A DNA stretch of 64,000 nt from Methanobrevibacter sp. TMH8 (GCF_020148105.1 NZ_JAHLZE010000037.1:48895-112894); one strand, 5' to 3'; positions 1 to 9,976 are shown, numbered from the stretch's first letter. The notes: generated by a model not told the origin, from the sequence alone. A program made the numbers and translations.

Positions 1-631
1 ATTTAAACCCTAAATTTTTATTCTTATTCTAAGGTTTAGATCTTTTTAAATTAGTTTATTTTATTAATTATCCAATATAATTATATTTTTTATACTTATA
101 TTAATTGTATAATTATATTAAATATTTATATTCATTAATAACTTATATTCATTAATAATTCATTAATAAATTTATTAAAATTAGCTATATAATAAAAATC
201 ATTAGTTATTTATTAAAATAAATCATTATTTAATTATTATTTATATTTATAATATTTATATTCATTATTGATATCTGAATTTATTCATTATATTATATCT
301 TAATTTATAATTACTATTTATATTTGAAAACTTTTTATGAATACTTTGTTCAATGTAATTCAATGTATAGCTTAAATTATATATGTAAAGAATATGCTTG
401 TAATCAGAACATTAAATATTTTTTACTTTATAAAATTCCATTTATGTATATACATTGCATTGATTCATTTATATTGAAAATCAATGTTTTCGAATAAGTA
501 AATTCATTTAATAAATTTTTTTACTCTGAATTTAATTATCTAGCATAATATTAACTTCATATCTATTATTAAATTTAATAGTTTATAAAGTTTTATATAT
601 AGAAATAGGGTTGTATGTTCTTTGTTTTCTT
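1..631. other. AT-rich intergenic region, nothing recognised
   Basis: No open frame with coding character is visible on either strand in this stretch. It is almost pure A/T and holds short near-repeats such as TATATTCATTAATAA around 128-175. It lies at the 3' side of the reverse-strand gene that ends at 632, so it may carry that gene's terminator, but no convincing hairpin was found. Confidence 0.6.
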
Positions 632-1300
632 TTAAAATCGCAAAACAGTATATTCAAGTATTAAATCTTTCCCTAATTGGTACCTATTTTTTAATTCAAG
701 ATTAATGGCATCTTTCATAAAATCAAAACCTTCACCATCAATCAATGTTTTAGCATTTTTCCCTCCAACAACCATTGGAGCTACACATACTCTTATTTCA
801 TCAATTAAGTTTTCTTTTAGCATTGAAAAGTTTAAAGTTGATCCTCCTTCCAACATAAGAGTTTTAATGTTTTTTGAGTAGAGATATTTCATCAATTCTT
901 TTAAGTTCACAGGACTTTCATTTGAATAAAATATATCAGCCACTTTAGTAAGCTTTTGGCAACGTTCAAAAGCTAAATCGTCTTTTTTTACATAATCTGA
1001 AGTTGCTATGATCGTTTCAGCATCATCATTTAATATTCTGGAGGATAGTGGAGTCCGACATTGATTATCAACTACTACTCTAATAGGGTTGTCTGATTTT
1101 TTTGAATTTATTTTATGAACTGTTAATCTAGGGTCATCAGCTAACACAGTATTTATACCTACCATTATTCCATCAACCTCTTTTCGAAGTTTATGAACAC
1201 GTTCTAAATCTTTTTTCCCAGATATTTCCGAACTTCCAGTCTTTGTAGCTATTTTTCCATCAAGTGTCATAGCTGCATTTAATATTACATGAGGTTTCAT
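632..1300 (-). CDS. arfC: 2,5-diamino-6-ribosylamino-pyrimidinone 5'-phosphate reductase
   Basis: A 222-residue protein of the RibD C-terminal (dihydrofolate-reductase-like) fold. It reduces the ribose of the GTP-derived pyrimidine phosphate with NADPH in the archaeal pathway to riboflavin and the deazaflavin F420. Family landmarks are seen: NAAMTLDGKIA at residues 8-18, the DGIMVGINTVLADDPRL block at 43-59 and the nucleotide-binding LEGGSTLN near 150-157. The length matches stand-alone archaeal enzymes without the deaminase domain. The ATG at 1300 is preceded by AGGT with a 6-nt spacer, which supports this start. It is transcribed alone, divergent from the gene at 1747. Function is assigned from family motifs. 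Confidence 0.9.
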   Translation of the reverse strand: MKPHVILNAAMTLDGKIATKTGSSEISGKKDLERVHKLRKEVDGIMVGINTVLADDPRLTVHKINSKKSDNPIRVVVDNQCRTPLSSRILNDDAETIIATSDYVKKDDLAFERCQKLTKVADIFYSNESPVNLKELMKYLYSKNIKTLMLEGGSTLNFSMLKENLIDEIRVCVAPMVVGGKNAKTLIDGEGFDFMKDAINLELKNRYQLGKDLILEYTVLRF

Positions 1301-1746
1301 ATGATGACCTAATCTTACAAATTTATAAAATTATTTTTAATCCTTTTCACATATCTCAAGCTATTAAATCATTAAAATATTGTGATTTTTAATTATTTCA
1401 ATTGATTGGATATATTATATATTTAACAATTATTGATTTTTTAAATATAAATAATTATTTTATAATTTATTTATAATTTATTTTATATTTTATTTTAGAA
1501 TTTATTTCTTTAATTTTGATCTATATTTCAATAATGTTTTTTAAAAAAGAAATTCATATAATATAATATATAAAATATATTTAATAATTTTTATAATATA
1601 TTTAATAATTATATGTAAAATTTACATAATATAATTAATTTATACATTATATTTAATTCATAAATAATATTATAATTCATAAATAATATTAATAAAATGA
1701 AAATAATGAAATGAAAATTTTTTAAATCAATTGATCGTGATTTTTT
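1301..1746. promoter_or_regulatory. Divergent intergenic region with promoters
   Basis: This 446-bp spacer separates the reverse-strand arfC from the forward pair starting at 1747, so it must hold two outward promoters. It is nearly all A/T, and many TATA-like sites make single boxes impossible to choose. A direct repeat of ATTCATAAATAATATTA-like sequence is seen at about 1656-1692. No gene is seen. Confidence 0.4.
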
Positions 1747-2142
1747 ATGGATAATCGTTATAAAAAAGGAATGGAAATACTAAAAATAACTAATAAAGGT
1801 GCTATTGAAGACCTTTTTGAAGGTTTAGAGGACATTGCTCCTGACCTTGGAAGGTTTGTAGTCGAATTCCCTTACTCTGAAATTTATACAAGAGAAACTG
1901 TTGATTTAAAAACTAGGGAATTGGCAACAGTAGCTGCTCTTACTGCTATGGGAACAGCTGAGGCTCAATTAGAAGATCATATTAATGCTGCTTTAAATGT
2001 TGATAATAGTCCTGAAGAGATAGTTGAAATAATAATGCAAATGTCTGCTTATGCAGGATTTCCAGCAGCTATTAATGGGGTTATGTCAGCTAAGAAAGTT
2101 TTTAAAAAGAAAAATTTACTTCCACTTAAATCAAAAGAATGA
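1747..2142 (+). CDS. Carboxymuconolactone decarboxylase-family (AhpD-like) protein
   Basis: A 131-residue protein of the carboxymuconolactone decarboxylase/AhpD fold. It has the usual helical core, with the family stretch LKTRELATVAALTAMG near residues 54-69 and a downstream LEDHINAAL segment. The Cys-x-x-Cys pair of redox-active AhpD proteins is absent, so peroxidase activity is not supported and the true reaction is unknown. The start is preceded by GTGAT, an archaeal ribosome-binding sequence. Its stop codon overlaps an ATG of the next frame (ATGA at 2139-2142), so it is probably co-transcribed with cbiC; whether it takes part in corrinoid metabolism is not known. Confidence 0.8.
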   Translation: MDNRYKKGMEILKITNKGAIEDLFEGLEDIAPDLGRFVVEFPYSEIYTRETVDLKTRELATVAALTAMGTAEAQLEDHINAALNVDNSPEEIVEIIMQMSAYAGFPAAINGVMSAKKVFKKKNLLPLKSKE

Positions 2143-2165
2143 TTTTTGTTTTAACATGTGATAAT

Positions 2166-2792
2166 ATGTTTATGGGCGCATCTACTAAGCAAGGATATGA
2201 TATAGCTAATAAAAGCCGAGAAATTGTCAGATCTTTAATAAAAAATGATATTGGTGGACTTTCTCCAGCAGAACAAGATATTGTAGAAAGAATTGTTCAT
2301 TCTACAGCTGATCCCGAATATGCTAAACTAGTATCAATAAGTTCTGATTTTGTTGAAAATAGCTTAAAGGCATTGAAGAATAATGAAAATATATTAACTG
2401 ATATTAATATGGTTAAATCAGGAATTACTCAATATGAAGGTAATGTAGATTGTTACATTAAAAATCAGGAAGTAATTGATTTAGCTAAAAATCAAAAAAT
2501 TACAAGAGCCGCAGCAGCTATCCAATTTGCAGCTGATAATGATTTTAAAGGAATTATAGCTGTTGGTAATGCACCTACTGCACTTTACAAAGCTATTGAA
2601 TTATATGAATTAGGCGAACTTGACATTGCTTCTATTGTTGGTGTTCCAGTTGGATTTGTTGGAGCTGCAGATTCAAAACAAGCTTTAAAAAGCACATCAA
2701 TTCCAAATATTATTACAGAAGGGCCTAAAGGAGGAACTCCTGTAGCTGTAGCTTGTGTAAATTCTCTTATTCAAACTATGAAAAAAGATTAG
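2166..2792 (+). CDS. cbiC: Precorrin-8X / cobalt-precorrin-8 methylmutase
   Basis: CbiC/CobH moves a methyl group from C-11 to C-12 of the corrin ring to give hydrogenobyrinate or cobyrinate, a step in cobamide synthesis that methanogens need for methyl transfer. Family features are seen: MGASTKQGYDIANKS at the N-terminus, the IVERIVHSTADPEY segment with the conserved histidine (about residue 45), and VGNAPTALY plus GVPVGFVGAADSK in the C-terminal half. I place the start at 2166 (208 residues) because GTGATA precedes it and family members begin near MGAST. An upstream in-frame ATG at 2139 overlaps the stop of the previous gene and would add nine residues. Probably translationally coupled to the upstream gene. 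Confidence 0.9.
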   Translation: MFMGASTKQGYDIANKSREIVRSLIKNDIGGLSPAEQDIVERIVHSTADPEYAKLVSISSDFVENSLKALKNNENILTDINMVKSGITQYEGNVDCYIKNQEVIDLAKNQKITRAAAAIQFAADNDFKGIIAVGNAPTALYKAIELYELGELDIASIVGVPVGFVGAADSKQALKSTSIPNIITEGPKGGTPVAVACVNSLIQTMKKD

Positions 2793-2859
2793 TCTTATAA
2801 ACATTTATCTTATAAAATTTTATAAGATTTTTATAAGATTAGTAATGATTAGTTATTAC

Positions 2860-2921
2860 TAGTCACTATTAATTACTACTAATTACTACTAATTGTAAAT
2901 AATTACTACCAATTAGTAATA
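2860..2921. repeat. Short tandem repeat of AATTACTACT type
   Basis: About five imperfect copies of a 10-13 bp unit (AATTACTACT and close variants) lie between cbiC and hemL. They look like simple-sequence slippage. No palindromic structure or gene is seen in them. They sit 35-95 nt upstream of the hemL start and could lie in its leader. Confidence 0.6.
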
Positions 2922-2955
2922 TCAATAATATTTATTAAAATTATATGGAGATATC

Positions 2956-4218
2956 ATGAATTCTAAAGAATTATTTGAAGAATCTAAAAAATATTTGCCT
3001 GGTGGAGTTGATTCGCCTGTAAGATCATTTGAACCTTATCCTTTTTTTGTAGAAAAAGCAGAAGGATCTCATTTATGGGATGTTGAAGGAAATGATTATA
3101 TTGATCATTGTTTAGGTTATGGCCCTTTAATATTAGGACATGGAAATTCATTGGTTCGAGAAAATGTATTTAAACAAATTGAAAATGGAACTACATATGG
3201 AGCACCAACTGAAAATGAAATCAAATTAGCTAAAATGGTTATAGATAGAGTTCCTGCTGCTGAAATGGTTAGATTTGTTAATTCTGGAACTGAAGCTACA
3301 ATGAGTGCAATACGTTTAGCCAGAGGTTTTACTGGTAAAAATAAGATTGTTAAATTTGAAGGTAGCTATCATGGTGCACACGATTATGTTCTTGTAAAAT
3401 CAGGTTCTGGAGCAGCTACTCTTCCAGATTCTCTTGGAATTCCTGAAGATACTACTAAAAACACTCTTAGTTGTCCTTTCAATGATGAAGAAGCTATCAC
3501 TAAATTGATAGCTGATGAAAAAGATGAAATAGCTGCTATTATTGTGGAACCAGTTATGGGGAATATTGGTTGTGTTGAACCAAATGAAGGTTATTTAAAA
3601 TTTTTAAGAGAAATTACAGAAGAAAATAATATAATTCTTATTTTTGATGAAGTGATAACTGGTTTTAGATTATCTCGTGGAGGTGCTCAAACTTATTATT
3701 CTGTTACTCCAGATTTAGTTACCATGGGTAAAATTATTGGTGGAGGATTCCCAATGGGTGCTTTTGCAGGAAAAAAAGAAATTATGAGTATGATAGCTCC
3801 ACAGGGAAATGTTTATCAAGCTGGAACTTTTAATGGAAATCCTGTTTCTGTATCTGCAGGAATTTCTACTTTAAATCAATTGGATCAAGAGTTTTATAGG
3901 GATTTAAATAAAAAAGGAAATTATTTAAGAGATGAGATATCTAAAATAGTTGAAAAATTAGATTTAAATATTCAACCAGTTGGTTTAGCTTCAATGTTTC
4001 AGATATATTTCAATCCAGAAAAAGTAACTAACTATGAAATAGCTAAAAAATCAGATACTGATAGATTTTCGACTTATTTTCATGAATTGATGAAAAACGG
4101 AGTATTTATTCCTCCAAGCCAATTTGAATGTAATTTTTTATCTTCTTCTCATAATGATGAAGATTTAGAAAAATTGATAATAGCTATTGAAGATTCTTTA
4201 AAAATAGCTTGGAAATAA
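2956..4218 (+). CDS. hemL: Glutamate-1-semialdehyde 2,1-aminomutase
   Basis: HemL converts glutamate-1-semialdehyde to 5-aminolevulinate, the C5 route to tetrapyrroles (here cobamides and coenzyme F430). The 420-residue chain has the class III aminotransferase pattern: [12 protein letters not shown] at 15-26, [16 protein letters not shown] at 108-123, the cofactor Asp in [10 protein letters not shown] near 231, and the PLP lysine in [15 protein letters not shown] near 259. The length is normal. GGAGATATC precedes the ATG, giving a clear start. It lies downstream of cbiC, another tetrapyrrole gene, but 160 bp away, so a separate promoter is possible. Confidence 0.96.
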   Translation: MNSKELFEESKKYLPGGVDSPVRSFEPYPFFVEKAEGSHLWDVEGNDYIDHCLGYGPLILGHGNSLVRENVFKQIENGTTYGAPTENEIKLAKMVIDRVPAAEMVRFVNSGTEATMSAIRLARGFTGKNKIVKFEGSYHGAHDYVLVKSGSGAATLPDSLGIPEDTTKNTLSCPFNDEEAITKLIADEKDEIAAIIVEPVMGNIGCVEPNEGYLKFLREITEENNIILIFDEVITGFRLSRGGAQTYYSVTPDLVTMGKIIGGGFPMGAFAGKKEIMSMIAPQGNVYQAGTFNGNPVSVSAGISTLNQLDQEFYRDLNKKGNYLRDEISKIVEKLDLNIQPVGLASMFQIYFNPEKVTNYEIAKKSDTDRFSTYFHELMKNGVFIPPSQFECNFLSSSHNDEDLEKLIIAIEDSLKIAWK

Positions 4219-4350
4219 TTGTAAAAATCAGTAATAGTATATTTAGAATTAAATATATTAAAAATAGATTATTAAAAATAGAATTTCTTTTTTTTTTTAA
4301 ATTGAAAATTAAAGATATAAATTAAAATTTAGATATTAAAATTAAAATTT

Positions 4351-4385
4351 AAAGTTAAGAATAACCTAAAGGTTAATCTAACTTT
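4351..4385. terminator. Hairpin between convergent genes (likely two-way terminator)
   Basis: Outer arms AAAGTTA (4351-4357) and TAACTTT (4379-4385) enclose an inner stem TAACCT/AGGTTA around a two-base loop. The structure lies between hemL and the reverse-strand gene ending at 4402, flanked by T-rich and A-rich tracts, which fits a terminator serving both strands. Confidence 0.6.
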
Positions 4386-4401
4386 ATAATTGAATTTATT
4401 T

Positions 4402-5121
4402 TTATCCAATAATGGATCCAAGACCTTTTGAAGCCATTAAGCTAACAAAGGATCCTTGAGGAACCATTACGATGTTTCCTTTTGAGAATTGATCTAAAGC
4501 AGCTTGTACCATTGCATTACGGGTTGTTGGATTATTAGCTGCTGTTGAGAGAGCTGAAGCAAGTGCCATTACTGCTTGTCCACGAGTCATGTTTCCACCA
4601 TGTAATTGGTCGTTTTCTCTTACAAGATCAACTGCACTAATATTAGCTTCTTTTCCATCTACTTTAATTGGTCCAGCAGCTGCTATAACTGCATCTAATC
4701 CTTCTGTATTAACTGCTACAACTGCATCTGGTGTGAAATTTGTGTTGGCTTCTACAATTTCTTTTGCATATTCCATTCCTTGCTCTGTATCATTACTCCA
4801 TAGGGAATCGTGAAGCAGTAGCTTAGATCCTGCACCTTGAGCTTGCGCTTCGGCAGGTTCTGCTTGAGTAGGATGCCTCATTCCATGTGGATATACTGGA
4901 GTATAATTAGCTATACTTCCATTTTTCATTTCAACTACAAATGCCATATCTACAGCACCCATACCTGGTCTTTTTTCACCTTCATCAACAGCTAATACTA
5001 GAATACTTTTATCTCCTTGAGCTAAGTTAGGGCCTCCTAAAAAAGTTCCCCAAACTATAGCAAGTACTCCAATAGCTGCTACAACCATAATTAATATAAT
5101 AAGTTTATTTCTTCTTTCCAT
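4402..5121 (-). CDS. Membrane-anchored DUF4012-like protein, copy 1
   Basis: A 239-residue protein with an N-terminal membrane segment at about residues 7-27 after a MERRNK head, so the bulk should face outside. The core begins SILVLAVDEGEKRPGMGAVD, resembling the strand-and-Asp pattern of LytR-CpsA-Psr-related folds, and ends with VPQGSFVSLMASKGL. I associate it with DUF4012, from memory of similar methanogen proteins; its biochemical role is unknown. A paralog at 8311-9069 shares the HDSLWSN, GMEYAKE and MTRGQAVM-type motifs over the whole length. AGGTGG precedes the start, and both copies share a CTATTTTAA element just upstream. Confidence 0.65.
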   Translation of the reverse strand: MERRNKLIILIMVVAAIGVLAIVWGTFLGGPNLAQGDKSILVLAVDEGEKRPGMGAVDMAFVVEMKNGSIANYTPVYPHGMRHPTQAEPAEAQAQGAGSKLLLHDSLWSNDTEQGMEYAKEIVEANTNFTPDAVVAVNTEGLDAVIAAAGPIKVDGKEANISAVDLVRENDQLHGGNMTRGQAVMALASALSTAANNPTTRNAMVQAALDQFSKGNIVMVPQGSFVSLMASKGLGSIIG

Positions 5122-5869
5122 GTTACCACCTACTTAAAATAGTAAATTTAAAATTGCTTTTTTTTGATTAGTTTTTTTTTATTTTTTTATTTTTAATTTG
5201 CTCTACAATTTCCACTTTGTAATTTAATTATAAATATACAAAAGAAAATTGGTTAATAGGATAAATAACTTATTTCCCATATTTTTAAAAATAAACTATC
5301 TTAAAAGTAGTTATTAATTGATTAAGTAATAATAAATAATTTGATATAAATACTAATAATGAATCATATAATTTTTTATTATATCATACTATAAGTAATC
5401 TTATTATCTACTAATATTACTTATCCATTATTTATTTGTTTTCATTAAATATAACCTTTTCTATTAATATATAAAATTAGATATTTTTTGTTTTTTATTT
5501 TCATAACTATAATTTTAATAATAACATTTGATTTTTAGACAATTTATACTTTATTTCTTGAAATAAACGTTGTTCTTTCTTTTTTACATTATTTTTTTAT
5601 TTAAATATTTTTTTCTGCTATTTAATTTTTGAATATTTTCTAAATTATAGATTTATAGTTATAAATTATTTACATTATTATTTAATTGTTAATTATTGTT
5701 AGAATTAATAAAATAGATTAATTTTAAAATTTATTATATTCAAAAATTTACTATTTTTTTGAAAAATATTAAATTTTGAAATTATAATATTTGAAAATTT
5801 TTAAAATTCTAAAATCTTAAGTTATTAAATTCTATAATTATAAAAATAATAAAAAAGATATAAATAGAT
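5122..5869. promoter_or_regulatory. Divergent intergenic region, no gene seen
   Basis: This 748-bp A/T-rich gap separates the reverse-strand DUF4012-like gene from forward mtxX. It must contain both promoters. On the reverse strand TTTACTATTTTAA lies about 20 nt before the start codon and recurs upstream of the paralog at 9069, so it is a candidate core promoter or initiator element. No other structure was recognised. Confidence 0.4.
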
Positions 5870-6754
5870 ATGGTGAATTTATTAATAGGTTGTGGTGAGA
5901 ATAAAAATGCTCTATTAGCAGCAGAATTATTAAATAGGGACGAAAATTTCAATATTGAATTAGCTAAGTCTGATGAAGAGTTAATTCAAGGTTTAAAAAG
6001 TGAAAAATTCGATGCTATTATAAGAGGGTCCTTAAAATCTTTTAATATTTTAAAAAATCTAAAAGAATTAAATATGAATGCTACAAATAGTTTGACTGAT
6101 TTGAATAGTTCAAATGATTCTAATAGTTTAAATGGTTCAAATAATTTGAATAATTTGAATGGTTTAAACGATTTAAATGAAACTGATAAATCAGATGAAA
6201 AAATAAATAAACCAATATATAGAGCTAGTTATATTAAAGCTAATACCAGTGAAAACCAAGAGTTTTTACTTGGACCCGTAGGTATTGATGAAGGAGATAG
6301 TATTGATGAAAAATTGAATTTAGCTATTTATGCAGCTGAATTCATGAATAAAATTGATAAAGTTCCTAAAATAGCTATTTTAGCTGATGGAAGAAAAGAA
6401 GATTTGGGAAGAAGCTCAACTATTGATAAATCAATTGAAGAAAGTGAAGAACTTGTAGAAAAAATTGAAAATTCACTTTTGAATCTAGAATTTCTTTCAG
6501 ATTTTTCTGTGAAAAATTATTATATATTAATAGAAAAAGCTGTTAAAGAAGGGAATAATATTATCATTGCTCCTGATGGAATCATAGGCAATATAATATT
6601 TAGAAGTCTTGTTCTTTTAAGTTCATGGGAAAGTTATGGTGCAATTGCTCTTGGAATGGATAAAATATTCATAGATACTAGTCGTGATCAAACAAAAGAA
6701 GGATATATTCGTGCATTGAAGTTTGCACAGAGTTTAGTCAATAAAAGTTTATAA
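5870..6754 (+). CDS. mtxX: Methanogenesis marker protein 4 (MtxX)
   Basis: A 294-residue protein resembling MtxX (methanogenesis marker 4), a phosphate-acetyltransferase-like fold found in methanogens and linked by neighbourhood to methyltransferases; its reaction is unproven. Recognisable parts are the N-terminal LIGCGENKNALLAAELL, the central YRASYIKAN...FLLGPVGIDEGDS, the AILADGRKEDLGRSS loop and the C-terminal IIAPDGIIGNIIFRSLV and GMDKIFIDTSRDQ. Residues about 70-108 form an Asn/Ser/Leu-rich low-complexity insert built of NSLN/NNLN units that I do not expect in most homologs. No clear Shine-Dalgarno is seen; ATG 5870 or GTG 5873 could start it. Confidence 0.75.
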   Translation: MVNLLIGCGENKNALLAAELLNRDENFNIELAKSDEELIQGLKSEKFDAIIRGSLKSFNILKNLKELNMNATNSLTDLNSSNDSNSLNGSNNLNNLNGLNDLNETDKSDEKINKPIYRASYIKANTSENQEFLLGPVGIDEGDSIDEKLNLAIYAAEFMNKIDKVPKIAILADGRKEDLGRSSTIDKSIEESEELVEKIENSLLNLEFLSDFSVKNYYILIEKAVKEGNNIIIAPDGIIGNIIFRSLVLLSSWESYGAIALGMDKIFIDTSRDQTKEGYIRALKFAQSLVNKSL

Positions 6755-6930
6755 ACTCTTAATTTTTATAATTTAGAAAAATATTTATGAATATTTAAGT
6801 TTATATGCTAACATATACTTATATAAAATAGGATGTTAAAATAATTAAAATAATCATAATAATGTAATCTAATATAAATCTAATATAGATTATCATATAT
6901 TATTAATTAAATTTATAAATATTATTTTTA

Positions 6931-7100
6931 TAATCATTTAAAATATAATCATATAAATTTTATAAATATAATTTTATAATCGTTTGGAATATAATTATTT
7001 AAAATATAATCATATAAATTTTATAGATATAATTATAATCGTTTGGAATATAATCATTTAAAATATAATCATATAAATTTTATAAATATAATTTTATAAT
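6931..7100. repeat. About 60-bp tandem repeat, 2.8 copies
   Basis: Three near-identical units beginning TAATCATTTAAAATATAATC start at 6931, 6992 and 7051. The first two end with the unusual non-A/T stretch ATCGTTTGGAATA; the third is truncated before it. The array lies in the mtxX-uppS spacer and is non-coding. It may be simple duplication. Confidence 0.8.
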
Positions 7101-7218
7101 TATAAATTATTGTAAAATATAAATTATTTTAAAATTATTTAAATTAATTGTAAAATTGTTTTAAAAAATTAATTATTATAAGAAATTACATAAATTAAAA
7201 TATTTTAAGGAGAAAATA

Positions 7219-7986
7219 ATGGATATACTGAAACCAATCTATCAACTATATGAATGGCGGATTTCAAGAGGATTGGATCCAAATAGTATGCCTAAACACA
7301 TAGCTATTATCATGGATGGTAATAGAAGATATTCTCGTGTTCAGGGAAATATAAATGTTATTAAAGGGCATGAAATTGGAGTAGATACACTTGAAAAAGT
7401 TCTTGATTGGAGTATTGATCTTGGAATTGAGATAGTAACTGCTTATGCTTTTTCAACTGAGAATTTTAATCGACCAGCTGAAGAAGTTGAAGGTTTGATG
7501 AATTTATTTGTAAAAAACTTTAAAAGAATTGTTTCTCATGAAAAAATTCATAAAAATGAAGTAAAAGTTAAAGTAGTTGGTAGACTTGATCTTTTACCCG
7601 AAACCGTTAGGGAAGCTATTTTAGAAGCAGAAGAATCAACTGCACATTATAATAAAAAATTATTTAATTTAGCTATTGGTTATGATGGTCGTCTTGAAAT
7701 AGTAGATGCTATAAAAAAGATAGCTAAAGATGTTAAAGATGGAAAAATTACTGAAGATCAAATTGATGAAAAATTAGTAAGTGATAACCTTTATACTGCA
7801 GGACTTGAAGACCCTAACTTAATTATTCGTACTAGTGGTGAAGAACGTCTTAGTGGGTTCCTTTTATGGCAATCTTCATATTCTGAACTTTATTTTTGTG
7901 ATAGTTTATGGCCTGAACTAAGAAAAGTTGACTTTTTAAGAGCTATTCGTGATTATCAACAAAGAGAAAGAAGATATGGGGTTTAA
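7219..7986 (+). CDS. uppS: cis-prenyl diphosphate synthase (UppS family)
   Basis: A 255-residue Z-type prenyltransferase. It adds isopentenyl units in cis to a prenyl diphosphate to make the long lipid carrier used for surface glycans, here presumably for pseudomurein and protein N-glycosylation. Signature motifs are present: [13 protein letters not shown] (catalytic Asp) at residues 28-40, [13 protein letters not shown] near 80-92, and the C-terminal [24 protein letters not shown] with [17 protein letters not shown] precedes the ATG. Archaeal members prefer geranylgeranyl diphosphate as primer; that detail is family knowledge. A strong hairpin terminator follows at 8111. Confidence 0.95.
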   Translation: MDILKPIYQLYEWRISRGLDPNSMPKHIAIIMDGNRRYSRVQGNINVIKGHEIGVDTLEKVLDWSIDLGIEIVTAYAFSTENFNRPAEEVEGLMNLFVKNFKRIVSHEKIHKNEVKVKVVGRLDLLPETVREAILEAEESTAHYNKKLFNLAIGYDGRLEIVDAIKKIAKDVKDGKITEDQIDEKLVSDNLYTAGLEDPNLIIRTSGEERLSGFLLWQSSYSELYFCDSLWPELRKVDFLRAIRDYQQRERRYGV

Positions 7987-8110
7987 TTTAGTCATATTTT
8001 GAATTAATTTAATATTAACTAATACAATATTAATTCTATAAAGATCTTTGAATATTATCATAGATCCAAATTTTATTTTAATAATATTATTTAAATAAAA
8101 ATAAATGAAT

Positions 8111-8142
8111 AAAAGGTTAAATTGATTTTATTAACCTTTTTT
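8111..8142 (+). terminator. Hairpin plus T-tract terminator after uppS
   Basis: Perfect 10-bp arms AAAAGGTTAA (8111-8120) and TTAACCTTTT (8131-8140) with a 10-nt loop run directly into a T-rich tract. It is 125 nt past the uppS stop and upstream of a convergent gene. The T-rich, repetitive stretch 8163-8300 that follows has no supported gene. Confidence 0.75.
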
Positions 8143-8310
8143 ATATATTTATTCATTTTTATGTGTTTATTTTATTTTTAAGTATTTGTTTTATTCTTTT
8201 ATGTTCGTTTTGTTTTTTTAGTTTGTTTATTTATTGTGATTTGTTTGTTTTGTTATTGTATATTTGTTTTATTTTTATAGGTTTATTTTATTTTTCTATG
8301 TTTATGTATT

Positions 8311-9069
8311 CTAACTTGTTAGAGATTCAAGACCTTTTGAAGCTAATAAACCCATAAAAGATCCTTGAGGCTCCATGATTATTGTTCCTTTATTATATTC
8401 ATCTAAAGCAGCCTTAATCATTGTATTCTTTTTTGAAGGGTCTGTTGCAGCTTGTGTAATAGCTTTTATTAATACCATTACTGCATCTCCTCTTGACATT
8501 GTTCCTTTACTGTTACTACTACCTTTATAACCTGAATAATTGTCATTTTCTCTTATAATGCTTGTTGAATCAAGATCAGAAACTTCTCCATTAACTTTAA
8601 ATGGTCTAATTGAATCTAAAATTGCATCTAATCCCACATTTGTGACTGCTACTACTGCATCAGCTTTTACTCCAGTTTCTGCAGCTACTGTTTCTTTTGC
8701 ATATTCCATACCTTGCCTTACATCTCGATCATATTCTGGAGTTCCTTCTTTATGGTTGGACCATAATGAATCATGAAGTCGCATTGTACCTGAATATATG
8801 TTGTTTGGAGCAGGTTGTGTAGGGTGTCTCATTTGTCCAGGATATACAGGTTCATATTTTTTTATTTCACCATTTTGCATATATATCAAAAATGCCATAT
8901 CCAAACCACCTAAACCTGGTTGTTCACCTTTGTCAACACCTAATACTAAAATTGTCCTGTTTCCATCATTTAAGTTAGGACCTCCTAAAAAAGTTCCCCA
9001 TGCCAAAGCAAGTATCCCAATACCAGCTACAATCAGGATTGCTATAATAAGTTTATTTTTCCTTTCCAT
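8311..9069 (-). CDS. Membrane-anchored DUF4012-like protein, copy 2
   Basis: A 252-residue paralog of the protein at 4402-5121. It has the same N-terminal membrane segment (about 7-27), the same TILVLGVDKGEQPGLGGLD start of the outer domain, LHDSLWSN, QGMEYAKETV and a C-terminal MEPQGSFMGLLASKGLE. It carries a slightly longer middle (GTPEYDRDVR) and a Ser/Asn-rich loop near 195-205. DUF4012 assignment is from memory and function is unknown. The shared upstream element (ATTAAAATAGTAAAAT on the forward strand near 9084) suggests the pair arose by duplication including the promoter, with mtxX and uppS now between them. Confidence 0.65.
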   Translation of the reverse strand: MERKNKLIIAILIVAGIGILALAWGTFLGGPNLNDGNRTILVLGVDKGEQPGLGGLDMAFLIYMQNGEIKKYEPVYPGQMRHPTQPAPNNIYSGTMRLHDSLWSNHKEGTPEYDRDVRQGMEYAKETVAAETGVKADAVVAVTNVGLDAILDSIRPFKVNGEVSDLDSTSIIRENDNYSGYKGSSNSKGTMSRGDAVMVLIKAITQAATDPSKKNTMIKAALDEYNKGTIIMEPQGSFMGLLASKGLESLTS

Positions 9070-9193
9070 GTTATCTCAGCCCATTAAAATAGTAAAATTT
9101 TAAAATCATTCTTTTTTGTTTAGTTATTTTTTATTTTTTATTTTTTATTTTTTTCTTTATTTTATTTTATCTATTTTTTCTATTTTTTATTTT

Positions 9194-9544
9194 TCATTCA
9201 TTATGTTGAACTAGAACAATATTAACTCCATTAGGGTCTTTGAATAGTGCCATAGACCCTACTGTTATTTCAATAGGTTCCATTTCAAATTTAATTCCTT
9301 TATTTTTAAGCATTTCAACTTCAGTATCCATATCTTCAACATCCATGCCTACAGAATAAAGACCAATATCAAATGATTCGTTTTCTATTAATTCTATTAG
9401 GGTATCTCCTTCACCTTTTAATAAAGTGATTTTCCCCTGAGGAAGATTATATTCACTATCTATTTCAAAACCTAATTTATCTTTGTAAAAGTGTACTGAT
9501 TCTTCCATATCTTTAACTATCATTGTACTGTACTTTATTTTCAT
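9194..9544 (-). CDS. VOC (glyoxalase/bleomycin-resistance fold) family protein
   Basis: A 116-residue single-chain vicinal-oxygen-chelate protein with the two beta-alpha-beta-beta-beta modules of the glyoxalase fold: [28 protein letters not shown] in the first and the [12 protein letters not shown] ending in the second. Glutamate and histidine residues at the usual metal positions are partly recognisable, but the substrate cannot be told from sequence. GTGAT lies 4 nt before the ATG, giving a clear start. It stands alone on the reverse strand, upstream of the DUF4012-like gene and 125 bp from it. Confidence 0.85.
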   Translation of the reverse strand: MKIKYSTMIVKDMEESVHFYKDKLGFEIDSEYNLPQGKITLLKGEGDTLIELIENESFDIGLYSVGMDVEDMDTEVEMLKNKGIKFEMEPIEITVGSMALFKDPNGVNIVLVQHNE

Positions 9545-9966
9545 TTTATCACAGTTTGATTATATTATTACTTATTATTAGTTATTATTATCCTTATCTA
9601 TTATTGGGTATGATTTTATATAAATATAGCTGTTTTCACTATATAGTTTTAATATAAAATTTTAATTATAAATGATGTATATATTAAAGATATTTATTAG
9701 TTATCAATATTGTATTATCTTTTATATCTAGCTATTCATAGCTTTTTCATTGAATAAATAATGATTTTCGTTAATTATACTAATTATTATATTTTCTATT
9801 TCTTATTTTTATTATAATAGTTTATTAATATTTTAGAATGGATATGGAATATCTTCTTTTTTTATATATTGTATTTTTAGTTTTGTGTTTTTTGTAAAAT
9901 TGTGTTGGTTTTTTAGTTATATGTTTATATTTTCTATTGTAAAGTATTTTTTACAAAATCGCAATC

Positions 9967-9976
9967 TTTATATATC
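9967..9976 (+). promoter_or_regulatory. Probable promoter (TATA box) of the long leader
   Basis: TTTATATATC is preceded by AAAATCGCAATC, a purine-containing BRE-like stretch that stands out from the surrounding DNA. Transcription would begin about 25 nt downstream, near 9993-10000, exactly where the first stem-loop (TTAGTAA/TTACTAA) begins. The start site is predicted only. Confidence 0.5.

Noticed and set aside
8163..8357. A 64-residue hydrophobic frame rich in Phe, Leu and Tyr
   Set aside because: It is a translation of T-rich repetitive DNA, overlaps the 3' end of a convergent real gene, has no ribosome-binding site and looks like no known membrane protein.
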